Assembly: GCA_037954235.1 (NCBI GenBank)
Contig: JBBMOA010000002.1
Coordinates: forward strand, 10,022,509 to 10,086,508
Direction: 5' to 3'
Length of the DNA: 64,000 bases
Source: Aulostomus chinensis
Lineage: Eukaryota > Chordata > Actinopteri > Syngnathiformes > Aulostomidae
Part shown: piece by piece, positions 1 through 14,049 of the stretch
Numbering within the stretch: position 1 is the stretch's first letter
Layout of the letters: each line of letters starts with the position of its first letter
The notes under the pieces: model-generated
The model's input: the letters and a program-made list of their open reading frames with translations, nothing else
The model's database searches: none
Told to the model about the DNA's origin: nothing
Made by a program: the position numbers and the translations under genes

Positions 1-111
1 CCTTGGTGATCAGTAACGCCACGGAGACAGATGCTGGACTTTACCGGTGCCTGGTGGAGAATGTGGGATCGTCAAAGACGAGCGATGAGGCGCAGCTCCA
101 GATACTGCCAG
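1..111 (+). CDS. neo1: neo1 exon: C-terminal half of Ig2
   Basis: Exon cut by the window edge. Bases 1-2 finish a codon and the frame starts at base 3. It encodes LVISNATETDAGLYRCLVEN and on to QILP. The D-A-G-x-Y-x-C signature is the F-strand cysteine of an I-set Ig domain, and NAT is a possible N-glycosylation site. This corresponds to the Ig2 end of neogenin. The donor is CAG|gtagtc at 112, leaving one base (phase 1) that joins AA of the next exon to make Glu. An open frame runs on to 245 but that is intron read-through. Confidence 0.88.
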
Positions 112-3100
112 GTAGTCAGAGCGCTAAGATGATGTCCAGTTCAATTGCAAATCAGAGGAATTTTTTTTTTCTTCTTACAGTTTTTAGATACAGGGTTTAT
201 AATCATAATTTAAGTGACATGGCAGGGAAGATGATACCTTATTAAAGAGATTTGTTGGACACTATACTTCCTTTCATGTCCAATAGAGAGAGCATTTTCC
301 TCACTTGTCGTTAGCAGTTTTTCAAACATTTTCACATCATTAGATTACTGAGTAATTATGTTGGAGCTTCTTGGCTATTGTGGAACCTCTTGTGCAGTAA
401 ATTGAAATTAATATATAGTTCCGTGCATCATTAAATTACTGAAGCACACAGTGTTCTCTCTGGGTTGCTCATTACCTTTCGCCCAACTGGAGCACGAGCT
501 GAAGGTTGAATGCCTGAAGGAGTGGTTGAACTCCCGGGGGGCTTATCATTGATTGTACAGGAGACGGGATTCCATTGTGGCACAGTGTCTCGTCTCATCT
601 CAGTTTTATTTACGAAGTCGTTAAGCAGCCCACTCCCGCCAGCACAGAGAAGATATTAGAGGTTGTAAACTAGTCTACAACAAGACCCCGGTGGCGGCCT
701 TTATCTCTCTACGTCTCTTCCAAGGTGTGTGCTGGAGTGGCAGAAGGCTGCGTGCCTACTGAAGGAAAACTCTTGAAGCTGTGTGAGTGACACTGAAAAG
801 AATTTTGTTTGGATGCCAGCAGATGTTGAGGTGACAGAAATATATTTGTCATGCTGAGTCATCGTGACTGCTTGAGAATTAAATACCTCAGGTTTGTCGA
901 GAGTTAAGAAAGAAAAAGACAAAGAAAAAGCCATTTAGTTTCCTCTATTAAAATTTTGCTGTCATTCCAAAGAGCTAAACATTACTATGATTTTGTCTCA
1001 TGCACACGCTCTTTGGTCACAGAAACTTAAGACAGACATTGTCTTCTACTACTTGCAAGATGTTGCCTAAGCATTTATTTCAGTGTGAGCTTTGGCAGAT
1101 CACTATGAACTCCCAGTCAGTGTGGATTATTCAGCCAAATGTTCTTGGTTTCCATGTACAGAATGACAGAGTTCTGGTGATGTTTTGAAGACAGAAAGCC
1201 TGTTAAGTTTAGATTGAACCCATTGCCATTGCAATTAGATGATTTGCCCTTTTGTTGTGGTACATATTTTTTAGTGTCACAAAAGCAACTGTAGAAATCA
1301 GCCTGGAGGGCTGTGACTGTGGGTACTATTTAATATCTGCTGTAGACTGATTACCAGAGTCAATGTAGATGGGGAGCAGTGTTAGAATGCAGACTGTTGA
1401 ATTGAGATGCCAAAAGGTCACTGAAGTTGCTGGTGGTAGCAGGCTGTAAACTACCTTGGTCACCCAGGTTTTGGGACGTGATGTACCTCTGTTTACTGCA
1501 GAGTCTTTTGACCAGGAACTGAATGCTGATCAAACTGCCATTCAAGTGTTTCTTGGCCAGTTAGAAAGGAGCAATACTTTCTCCAAACTTAACCCCAATC
1601 ATGTTGTCTCCCATTGCAGAAACTGGAGAAGAGAGGAAGCCTGAGTTCCTGGTGCAGCCTGTTCCTGTGACCAAGGTGGTGGGTGCCAGCGTGCTGCTGC
1701 CCTGCGTGGCCAGTGGTTACCCAGCGCCGCATATCCGTTGGTTGTTGGAAGACAAGCTGCTGGAGGAAAGGTATGAGCACAGACTCTGGGTGGATTCACC
1801 ATTTTCTCTCCTGCTGAATGAAGGAGTTGTTGGGGTCCAACATCCGCTGGCTCTCACACAATTTAAAAAGCAGCAGAGGCGGTAATGTTGCTGCAGCTCT
1901 CTACTAGCCTGCTCCTCTCTACTAGCCTGCCCCCCAGGTGTTAATGCTCTGCTTCTGCCACCCTGAGATCCCCAGAGGGAGACCTGAACACAGCAATGGA
2001 TCCACTTAAGTTGGGATACAAGGCTGCTTGGTTGCCAGCAGAGGGGAAGTTCACAAATTAAGAGCCAAAAGAGAGTGTCACAGCGCCTGTGCTCTCACTC
2101 CTCCGGCTCTCATTAGCTCTGGCAAAACAGCTCAAATCCCTCGGAGAGAGCTGCATTGGGCAGGGAAAGTTTGATTCTCCCCAATTAGGAATGTGCTTTG
2201 TTTACCCAACACCTGTACACCAGCCCTGTAGAATAATAACTTAAAAACCTGTGGGGTCAACAGAAAATAGCTGAAGTAGGGTTTCATTCATCTTAATCTA
2301 CCATCCTCCAGTGGAATTAAATACAATTGAATCACATAGGTATCCGCAGTACTCCAGTGTGGTGTGAGGCGGAATATCATTACACTGTAATCTGGTTCCT
2401 CAGAAAGTACTGTATCTTAAAAATGCCTTCAGCACCTATAGACTTGACTGTAAGGAACCTCTGAAGGGAGCCTGCCAAACAGGTACTTACTATTCAAGCT
2501 TTTGTTAATTACCAAACTCTATCTGGAGTATGTAACCACCCCCTACTGTGCCTGCATTGGTAATTAGCCAGCGCACTATGAACAACTAGGGAAGTCTTTC
2601 TTGGTATTAAAGTGGACCCCCGTGTCGCCGCCTTTAGAGCAGATATGGATGGTGAATATATTACTAAGACTCTTCTTTTGATTATCACTGTGACATTGAC
2701 AATTAAAAAGAGTGACTGTGGAACTTTCTTTTGTCCTTGAGTCTCCTGTTCCTCTAAGGCATTACACGAGCAATAGAAAAGCTGCTGTCAGTTAATAAAA
2801 TGGTGTATACAGGGTTGGGGGGAGGGGAGAAAGGGGAATCTGCGGAGAGCGTCTAATTGGTCTTTGGAGCACAAACAGGCCCTTGAAAGTGACAACGTCA
2901 ACGCTGTAGCTATGAGATGAAAGTTTATGAAGATGTGTCAGAACAGTCAATTGAAGACAGGGTGACTCACTGACAGCAGGGATTATCACATTGAGCTTCT
3001 GCTGCTGATGCTCCAACTTCGTCATGTGTCTTGTTTTCTTTCAGTCTCTCTTCTCGTCTCACAAAAGAGGAAAACTAGTTTCCCCCCGAGCCACAGAGAT

Positions 3101-6100
3101 AATGTAGGTAATTCATGTGCAACTTAAAACCACATGCAGCAGTTTTAGATAGTACCGTTTCCTGGATCTTTTTTCCCATAGTTTCTATTTGCTCCACTCG
3201 CTGATATTTTCATTACGAGCACAATTAAAGACGCGCTTTTTCAGAGTAGCAGATAAAGGATTTCTGTCTTTGAAGAATATTATGAGGCTGATTTTCATAA
3301 CCTGTCAGACAGACATGGCGGCTTCTTTTATATCACCTGCCCATCTCGCCATGCAGAGCGTGTGGACTTCTGATGGATCTTTTTGATGTCTGTGATGACA
3401 GATGGGGACAGACAAAAGACCTGAGATAGAAATGTAGAACAGGTGGTTGTCTAATTCTCAGTGATTTCTCTTTGTTGAGTTTTTGTGTCTGTCTCTTAAT
3501 GGCTCAATATGCAGGGATGAAACTCCACAACAGTTTTGTCTTTCTGCATGGTGAGAGTGTTTAGGAGTGACCAGCTTTCCTCCAGCTTCAGAACAGCCAG
3601 TCTAATTAATTTGGTTAAATGCTAATGAGCCGCAAGCACTCTCCAAGGAGGAAAAGTGCCACCAATTATCAGCCGTACTTGTCCTCGTCATTGTTTTTTT
3701 TTTTTTTTTTTTTGCTTAAATCCTTCATCTGCTCGCTTGTATCTGTCCGCCAGAAACAGTTTTTGATGCTTCTTCTTATATTTTTTACCTCGTACTCTCC
3801 GCTACACACCATCACTACTGTTGTTCCATTCCTGCTCGAGGCAAACATTCAGGTAACTAAATACCCGTCACTACAAGCACACCAGCAAAGATGTCTCCAC
3901 TGCAGCTGTCAATTTTATTGAAAAGTAATGTTCCAACGAAGTTCGAATAACCTGTAATGTGTTTGCATATATCTAGTAAAAGCAACATTAGCTTAATTTT
4001 CTGACAAGTCAGTGGGCATGCAACAGGTCAAGGTGATAGCAGTTTTAGAGCGCCCCCTGATGGATAACAAGTGAACTACTCTCAAATGGGTTAAGGGGCC
4101 TTTGAGACAGATTATTAAAGTTCGAAGACAAACTTTTCACCCCATCTTCAAACAAACATCCGAACCTCAAATAAGAGTAGCAGGGGTGTTCATTTTTGTC
4201 CAAGTTATACATTATAGATTTATATAATAACTTTATATAATAACTTGTGACTTCAATTTTTATCCTCAACAGTTTTGGTGTATAGAAGTTGTGCTAAAAG
4301 CTCATTTCCATTGCGACCCTACTCAGTCAGGTGACCTCTGCTGTGATGGACTACATCAGACACAATGAGTCTCATTTTCATTGTCATGTGCTTCCCACCT
4401 GCCAGGCTTGACTAAGATCCCAGTATGAGCACAGCTGGATGGCTTCAACTCTGCTGTAAATTATCATCTTTATTGACAGAATTGTATCCCTGTTTCTGTG
4501 TTAAAATGCTTCATAGGTCCATCTTTCCATAGAGTAGTGAAGGAGATCGATCACCTTCTCTTGTGGGTCATTTACCTAAAGTGTCTTCACACAGAACCTT
4601 GAATGGGAGATTGATATTATGATATCTCTTGGCTGCTCTGTTGTTTATGTATTACCGTACCAGTGTCTTGATCGAAGCCTCCGATTCATTCAAGCTCAGG
4701 GCTACTGCCAAGGGCACGAAATTCACTGTGTATTTAAGCTCAGCAACACCATGACAGAAAATGTAAAACCTGAAGCAGTTCGGTCAACATATTGAAAATA
4801 TTCTTAACTTGTCATTGGTAACATCTCAGCGTGCTGGCGTGCAGTCAGAGTGGTGTTGGGATGTCTCATAAACTGGTCCTGATGACACTCATGAATAGGA
4901 CAGTCATCTTTTGTTCTTGCAACTATCAGTCTAACACCTAACAGAATCCCCCAGCAGTCAATAAAATGGATGAATTATGCATGTCAGCCAGCAAACAGGG
5001 ACTTGACAGAGCATGTAAATCAACCTTCTTCCAAAGCCTGCAAGTCACCCGTCTCCTCCCTTTCTTGTCTCCTTGACTTCATTTAAATATGGCTGTGGAT
5101 ATTGTATTTACTCGTGTATGAAGAGAGAAGCACTGTGTGGGAAATTTGTTTGAAATTGGACGATGTCTTGCACGCATCAACATATTCACTTGGCTTTTTT
5201 GTGAGTGAGACAGGGAATAAAAGCACATAAATGCATAGACAGCCCTTCTTACATGGTAAGTCTGTTTTAGAGCACTAGCAGGGGAGCTACAAGCACTGCA
5301 GACATGAAAAATGGCTTTTTACCTTGTTGTCCATGCTACAGTGTATCGTAAATTTACTGCATTTACATAGGGCTTTTATCCAAAGGGCGCTTCAGATATG
5401 TTTAGAACATGCCTGTTTAATAGTGTGAGCTAAGAACAGTTATTTAAAAGAAGCAGTAGCATCTCTTCCATAAAACCAAAAATAAAGCCTCCACATCACA
5501 CTAAAAAGGATCACGTTCTTCTGTTTCACATCCAATTTCAGAAGAAAATGTATCGTAAAATAAGCAAACAGCCTTCAGTGCCCTTGCTGTTGGAACGACA
5601 ACGTTTAAGGATTCAGTCCAAGTTAATTCCGTAAAACTTCTAGTCCCTGGTGGTGGTGACAGCCGTTGCATTTTGATGAACTACAGTATGACCCACTTTC
5701 TGATTAGTATTGACACCTGCCAACAACAGGAGGACCAAACAGCTGTCAAATGGAAATACAACTTGTGACCAAAACGACGATGACATCCAACTGTTGCTGT
5801 TTTTAAAGGGAAAATAAACATAAATGAGAATACATTTGTCATCTATTTCTAGGCCCTTTTCACTGTTTATGAAAAGTAGGTGTTAAGATAAAGAATCCTG
5901 AAGGATTATAACTTGAGTGGCACATGTTGCTGTTAATTTGCTAATTCTTAGAAGAAATGTTCTGTCTGATTAATGTGGTATTCAGACCACCGTCGCAGTC
6001 GTCCGCAACTGTCTGCCTTTTTTGTGAAGTCTTTAAATTTCACTCAAAACTTCGACCTGCTTTGTTCTCAACATCATTTGACTTCATTACCACCCGTAAC

Positions 6101-9100
6101 TGACGTCATGGATCTTTTTAGCTGCCCAGTGTCTGTTCTCAAACCAATTTGCAGACCTTCAACACCATTTTGCAGGTCTGATGTTTTAAAACGACATCTG
6201 CGACAGTACAAAAAAACTATGGGTATTACTTCTGAATCTTTCATCTTCCACCAGAGGTACAGCCTTTTATTATTGATGGCGTCTGATTTTTCTCTGCTCA
6301 TCATAGGAATTCATTCGGGAGGTTAACTCATTGCTCAGTGCTCACTAAAAATGTTCTTGGTGGTGCTATTTACTGCCACATCCAATAGTTCCTTCCATCA
6401 CAGCTTATTCTACCTTATTTATGCTATGTAGGGTTCATGGACAACAATTGCTTCTTGGTGTCTAAAATGTCAGAAAGTTTGGAAATTAAAATTGGCGCTC
6501 CAGGCTGTATACGATCGCCTCACGATTGAACCTTGAAAATCAAAGCAAATCAAGCAAGGTGGCTTTCTCTAAAAGAAAACACATATGTCCTGCAGCACAT
6601 TTTCATTGAGCCTACAAACTACTTTTTTTCTAGATACACAGGAGACCGTGTGGTTTGAATTCTGCCTTAAAACGCTTAACTTCAGTAAAATGATGGATGA
6701 CAGCATCAGAGTGGGTTAAGGTAATGGAGAGGTTGCTGGCATGTGGCAGTGAGGGGGGAAAAAAAATGAGATAACCTACACGGTTTCCTGCCAGCAGAGC
6801 AAGAAAAGTCTCCACAAAGACTTGGGGTGTCTCTCGTCTGTGCTTCTCATGAGGTCATCTAAAGCGTTGGGTCGACTGACTGCTATAGAGATGCTGCTGG
6901 GGATTTATGACCTGGACAGGAGACACAACTGTGCAGTGGTTAAGAGATTATTTTATTGGGTAAAATAAATGATAGCAAATTGAGCCACATGAAAATACCA
7001 AATTAAATCTCCACATCAAGTGTGGAGATGAGTGAAGTAGTTGTCTGTAATGTGCATGAACAAGGGCTGTGATTCACACTAGCTTGAAGGTATTTTAAGA
7101 TTTGTTTGCGGGGCGTATGTATGAAAATACCATACTTGTGAATTTCAAGACTTTTCACGCGTTTCTAACAGCAGGGGGTTACTAACAAGCCCCTGAATGA
7201 GACTATGGAGGCTGTCAAGGAAAATAAATCGTCGTCATGCTGGAAAAGGGACAAGCAAAGCTACTGCAGTTGTGGTGAAGTGATGCATCCGCAATGTACA
7301 GCAGTTCAATCATGGCAGAATGTTAGCTCTGTATTTCTAATGACTGCATTTCCACTTAAAATATCACAGAAGTGGTGTTGGGCCTTATTTTCATCAATAG
7401 TCCAGAATCTAGTCTAAAAATCCCACTGGCTGTTGGTGAACGCTCGGTGGTGCTAACTTCTGGTTTGGCCTACAAAATACGTCATCCACTATTAGCTGAA
7501 CCTCCAGACAGTTGTGTGTCTTAATGCATTCTAAAACTGCAGAATAGCACCACCTCTGTCTTTTATGTACTCGCACATAGAAGTACTATAATTTTACTTC
7601 AAAAGCTAAAATTGACAATACACAGGCTTCGTTCACTGATGGCTCAGGCCTGCACATTTTCTTCAATGCCTGAGTTTGTAATGTCTTTCACTGCACAAGG
7701 TCATGTGTTGTGTTTAAAAGCACCATAATTTAGTTTTGTAGGTGAGATATACCATTGGGCACACTCCAGCGTCAGAGCAGATCCCTGCAGAGCCACCTAA
7801 AAGTATATTATGTGAGTTGGGCTGCAGGCTTCATTGTAATCTACACTAATCAAATAATCAGTTTATTCTGGGGAACCCTGGTAGGGAGAAAAAGCAAATT
7901 AAGTCAGGTATGCAGGAGTTGTTTTTGTCTCAAGGGCCCTGCAGCGGTTCTCCATTATGAGCCAGAGGAAAACAAAACCGTTTTCATGGCTGAGTCACTT
8001 AAGAAGACCCAACATGTGCCGTTGGCACCAGGTACCGTCTCGTATTATGTTGCGTGGGTTTATTCATTAATCTATTTCATGTGACTGCTTGATGTCACAA
8101 TCCTTTTTTTTGTTGTCTCATTTTCAAAATGTTACAATGGAAGCAGGACAAATCATTCTAATCCTCTTTCTGTCCTCTCTTGCTGTCAAATTAAACTTCA
8201 CTGCGTTTTTATACTTAAGCAGTATTCAAATTCATGGAGCTCTCGTAATGACATTCTCTTGAAGAGGGAAAGTTCAATATTTATTCAGTTTTAACAGCAA
8301 CACCCAACATTACAGTGGTGTTAGCATTCATGGTAAACTGAGAGCTTGAAATGGTGATGATGGTGGACGGCTTTGTAAACGTAGGGAGAGAGGAGGAAAG
8401 TAAAGGAGTTGAAAAGAACAGTCTGACCAGAGGCCACAGAAAGTTTGGAGGGGGCCACTCTGTCCGTTAATAATTAAAACCATTTGTTATTGACAGTTTG
8501 GATTCTGCCTGCCTCCCATTTGTGTGACAGATAGCATGACCCCTTAGAACCACTGTCACAGCACTACTAATTGCTCTGCACTCTCCCCTTCAACACACGC
8601 ATACTCACACACACACACACACACACACATACCTACCTACCTGCTGGTCTTCTGTCATTTGTAGCTCTCCCTCACCCAAGTGTGCTGACCTACTGTGACG
8701 GGCACCCCCACCCCCACCCCCTCCCCCTCCCCCTCTTTGTGCCTGCCACTTCCTTCAAAGCTGAAAGTAAACCAGGACTCCTCTACAAACTGACAGAACA
8801 GCTACCCCTGGGATCCTCTTTGGTTTATAAGTGTTCAGAATGTTTAAAATCCAAACCAGTGATCCATCCATCCATCCATTGTCTTCCACTTATTCATATT
8901 AAGGGTCGCGGGGGGGGGGGGGGGCTGGAGCCTATCCTAGCATAAACAGGCGAGAGGCGGGGTTCATCCTGGACAGGTCGCCATCGTCCATCATAGGGCC
9001 AACATAGAGAGACAGACAGCCATTCACACTCACATTCATACCTACGGTCAATTTAGAGCACAGGTGTCAAACTGATCCAGTAAAGGGCCAGTGTGGCTGC

Positions 9101-12100
9101 AGGTTTTCATTCCAACCCAGCAAAAGCAACACCTGATTCAACTTAAATCAATCAAGCTGTGTCCACACAGCTCATTTGTTGGATCAGGTGTTGCTTTTGC
9201 TGGGTTGGAATGAAAACCTGCAGCCACACCGGCCCTTTACTGGATCAGTTTGACCCACCTGATTTAGAGTATCAATCAGCCTCGTTCCCTCTTGATGTCT
9301 TGGGACTGTGGGAGGAAGCTGGAGTACCAGAGAGAACCCACACAGGAGCAGAGAGAACATGCAGACTCCACACAGAAAGATCCTCTGCTGGAGCCAGGAC
9401 TGGAACCTGGAACCTTCTTGCTGTGAGGCGACAGAGCTGACCACTGCACCACCGTGCAGCCCAGACGAGTGATATTCAACACAATATAAAATGTGATTGC
9501 AAACTACAAAGATGAAGACATAACAATGTTTTACCATCAGTTGGAGTGTGGTGTCACTGGATGGTTCCCTGTGGAATCTGGTATATGCCAGGGATGTCTC
9601 AGCTCTCCTCACCTGATTTTCATGATTGGATCACCTCAGACAAGCCTGAGGCATCCAGTGGCTTCCTTTTACACAGCTACGAGATCTTGATTATGCTGAT
9701 GACCCAAACATTCTCTCCAAAAATCATGCTCACCTGCAAGGGAACTCAGCTAAGTTGATAACATTTGCCAAACAGATGGCTTTAAATATTAATATCTCCA
9801 AAATTCAAGTACATTAATTCACCACCACATGTGCCCATCACTATTTGTAGTAACTCTTTTATCTCCAGGAGTTAATATATTTTGGAAGTCTATTCTGTAG
9901 GGATAATGTATGAAGACATCAGAATGAGGCTTGCAGTGCATTTGGAAGCAAGCAAACCATCTGGAAGTCTAAACGGTACAGCCTAAAAACCAGGATGAGA
10001 CTGTATACAGTGATGCTGGCGAGTGATTGAAACACATGGACATGAAAATGGATGTCTTTGAAGTGTGTATAATATGTTGCATCTTTTGGCTAGACAAGAT
10101 TTCCAATGTGGAACTGCAAAAACTGTCCCAATTTATTGCTGTAACTGAACATCAGTGGCTCAAATGGCTCAGATATCTGCTTAGAATGGACTTCGGCTCA
10201 GTCTCTCTCGTGGCCATGGGAGGGATCCCACCTGAAAGAGGAAGGAAGGGAGGCAAATCTAACTCAGAGCCACACAGCGTAGGATCAGATAGATAGTCAC
10301 AGCTTTATGTTCCACCTGCAACGAGAAGTAAAGTTGTACTAAAAAGGAAACATTGAATGAGTTGACAGAGACTTCCTTACCAGCATCATCCTCCCAGGGC
10401 TTGTAGGTAATTCACAAGAGTCATAGACTTACAACAGACACATACATAGCTGCAAGTGAAGCATGAGCTCTTTCACATATGGTGTGTTCAGCCCAAGCCA
10501 CCCAAGCTTGTTAATGTTTCTCCCTCACGTCTATGCAGCGTAACCTATGCCTTAAACTGTAGGACTTGTTCCTAACAGAAAGAGAAATCGCCTGGTGGTT
10601 TGATATGGACTCTTCAAATACAAGATGGAGCTGTCAGTACCCTTTACAGGGCATGCGGCACTAAAGGCCAAGAGCCTGAATAGTTGTCCTGGTGAGACTA
10701 GCTGCGGGAATGCTTGGCACGGCCAACTCTGAGGAATTTTTCATTCAGCCTGAATTTGACATGCAGAGCTTCCCAGCAGAATCAGTCTTTCTCTATAATG
10801 TGCACAGGGAATGAATCAATGTACAGAGAACTGGTATTCAGGTTGTGTGGTATATTATGAGGTTTTACAAGCAAAAGTAAAGGCATGGCCCTCTTAGTGC
10901 TTACTGTTGTAGGGTTCCCACCTTGAAGAGCCAGGTGTTCACTGCCAGGCTTTCTGCTGAGTGCAACAGTTTCTTGGAAGTGGTTTCTTTATGGCACAGC
11001 TGTCAGCCTGAGCCCAGCTTGCTTTTTAGTATGGCACAGCTGTCTCAGAGTGACTTGAGATTTATTTGTTTTGATTCATCTGAATGGGTCAACATGGCTT
11101 CTGATTCTACTCTGGTCAATGTTCAGGTCTCTTACTGCTCAGCTTTGATAAATACTGAAGAAGCGTCTAATTATTCTTGTTAAGAAGTTTTACTGCAATG
11201 TTACTGATTTACCCTTGTGGCACAACTTGTCCCAGTGTAGCTAGCTGGAGAATGCCTTGTTGTAAAACTTGAATTTTCCTTCTAAAGAAATATTAAGCAA
11301 CTATTTTACCACTTCAAAATAAGTGATGGTTGATTTAGTTGTAGTATGGAGAACAGGGACTTCACATCTATGGTTGACTCAGATGGGACTGCAACACCAA
11401 CGGTAGTTACAGTTGACGCGTACAATGCAGAGGCAAAGGCTTGGCTTGTTCAAGTCCTGTACTTGGTACAGTTAGCATTGCGCCGTACCCTCCCTACTCT
11501 TCCATCAAGAGAATCATTCACCAGTGTCCTGCCATTACCACTTGTGTCATGTGAACTGTGACCACTAGGTATTAGCTCTCATAGTGGCCTGGTTAAGAGG
11601 GCAGGCAGGACACCACATTCCTTAACCAGCAGCAAGCAGCTTCATGTGTGACATGAGCAGGGATCGACAACAAAACAAATGGCTGCATCTGCATGCTGCG
11701 TGCCTTGGTGAGGCAATAAAATTCAATCCACGAAGTCCACTTAAGATTCTACATTTAAGACCTACCAGACATAAAACTCTGCAACAGTTTGTGATACCCA
11801 CAGACAGGACATTCCACAAAGAAATTGTTGCAACAGTTCAGACAGATAGAGACACTGAGAGAGAAATATGGCGAGTAGAAATATTATACTGGAAGGGTTT
11901 TTTTTTTTTTTTTGTCAGACGAGCCTGGAGCTCCCCCACCCCTCTGCAGCACCAACAGTAGGACCTCACTCAAATGACTGACAGGCCTTTGTCCTTTCAC
12001 ACAGGGCTGGTGTTGGTCCGAGCCTTGCATTAAGCACAGTACGGAGGGAATATTTTACTGGAAGCAACACAAAAATCCTGCCAAACTGTGTCTATTTCTC

Positions 12101-13964
12101 TATGTATTTGATTTAATTTGTCCAGCACTAACCTTAAACTGCAGAGTTAGCTGACTCTCATAGCTTTATACGATGGTGGGTGGTGCTGAAGTTAATGGTC
12201 TATCGCATCTCTATAGTACCAGTGAATTAGTGATGTCACTTGGGTGACAGCAGGTCGAGTGCCACTCGAATGCTCCACTCCAGCACAGACAGACAGGCAG
12301 ATGGTCTGGACAGCCAATGCTGCCAAACTCAGGACCAGTCAGGGAGAGAGAGAAAAGGGAGGTGGAGTGGAAGCTCGCACACATCAGCAGTTTGTTTAAA
12401 TCTATATCAACTTGCAGCACAGGGCTGTTCTACTCGCTGCACTCTTTTCCTTCGCATGTATCCCCCACACCTCAGTCGAACAAAAATATTCTCACTGCTC
12501 AGCTGCGTCTCTTCGGAGTTTTATCTTCTTCTGCCAACCTGCTGCTCCCACTTTTCCCCCTCCCTTTGTTTCACTCTCTATCTGAATGCGGAGTTCTTGC
12601 TGTTAGCTATTGATCTCTGTTTTCTTCTCAGCCCAGTCCTACCCTTATTCTCCAGTGGTTGTTGAACCAAGCCAGGTCTTGTCCACAGAGTTATGCTTTC
12701 TTTTGGGTCCAGAGAGAAAATCAAACTCTTTCAAAATGGAGGAGGGTCACTGGTTTCAATAAAAGCTATTCAAAAAGATAGATAAGCTGTCTTTCTGCAT
12801 ATGCTGTAGTGATACACTTAACTACAGAAGGAAACAGGACTCTGTTTCCTTCAAACTGTGTTCTTCTGGTCCAGTTGAATGTCCTGCTCCAGGATGTTGC
12901 AGAGTTGCAAAGGCTTATCTTAAGAAAGTAGGACTTTTGCTTCAGATATCAGAACCGAAGGAAAATTAAAAATGTTTGAAAAAGAGCCAGTCACTTCGTG
13001 GTAGTATCAGATGGGTGTATTGTTTCTCCAGATGCAGCCCCCCCCCCCCCCCCCCCAGTTAATTAACAGCTGATGAAACAAGGTGAAAACCTTTCTCAAG
13101 GTAACTGCACTAAAACTAAAAGCCTTAGTTGTAGCCTCAAACACACTCACAAACTTCCATCTAAAAATGCAGCTGAATGGCATCTTACTGTCCAACGTAT
13201 GAATGAGCAACATTTATTTTTGAATGTATTCTTTGAATGATTGAAAATGATTGATACAACTACAACTGGGCTCACAGACATGCCAGTGAGCTTTTTTTTT
13301 TTTTTGGTACCAGATCTCTAAATATAAATCATGGATGTTGCATTTGTTTCAGGGCATTCAGCTCCAATTTGGTTTTGCTTTTTTAATGCTGGAATGCTGT
13401 TAGGTGGATAGGAGGCCACCTGAGTCCAGTTTGCTACCACGGAGCACCAGAAGCTGATAATTTTCTATATCCGTCTGATGGAACACATGGAATTAGGGCT
13501 GAAATTTGTTCCTAAATATTTTAAAAGGTTGATGGATATGAAGTTTCAGCACGACCCTGCAGCCTGTCAGTCCTGCATGTGATACGAGGATGCAGCAAAG
13601 CCTTGTACATGGATATTGATACTGTTCAAAAGACAATTTAGGGGCTTTCCAACTCTGTCTTCCAAATCCAACCCTTAACTTTCTTGTGACGTCTTCTCTT
13701 TGTGTCTGCAGTGAGAGTCGATTTGAGGTCCTGGCAGGTGGAAGTCTCCAGATTTCCAATCTCACAGAGGAGGACGCTGGTGTCTACACCTGTGTGGCAG
13801 AAACGGCCAACACAACCATTGAAGTCCAGGCCCAGCTGACAGTACAAGGTAGTCTCCACCAACCACACCGCTTCCTTTCTGGTGCCAGATGCACATAAAT
13901 TACAATTCACTGTGTAAGCGTTTTGCGGGTAAACAAAGTGCTGTCAGGCACAGACCTCACAAAC

Positions 13965-14049
<85 letters not shown>

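Larger units (their letters stand above)
1771..13711 (+). other. Intron splitting Ig3 (11.9 kb)
   Basis: GT-AG intron (gtatga...ctgcag). Contents by position: a tandem duplication at 1896-1930, T20 at 3694-3713, a weak dispersed-repeat scrap at 5350-5402, a CA array at 8604-8642, a C-rich tract at 8703-8736, an L2-like tail with nested hAT MITE at 8862-9461, a LINE reverse transcriptase relic at about 9490-10300, T15 near 11900, a perfect hairpin at 12827-12852 and C19 at 13038-13056. The rest (1931-8600 and 10300-12800) looks like ordinary intron; I find no exon or RNA gene. Confidence 0.85.

Noticed and set aside
9184..9612. 142-codon minus-strand open frame.
   Set aside because: It translates across the MITE arm and the L2-like tail, so it is repeat-derived.
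12240..12665. 141-codon plus-strand open frame.
   Set aside because: Ser/Leu/Cys-rich chance frame in the Ig3-splitting intron; no family resemblance.
12827..12852. miRNA precursor or terminator hairpin.
   Set aside because: An 11-bp stem is too short for a pre-miRNA, and bacterial-type terminators do not apply in this genome.
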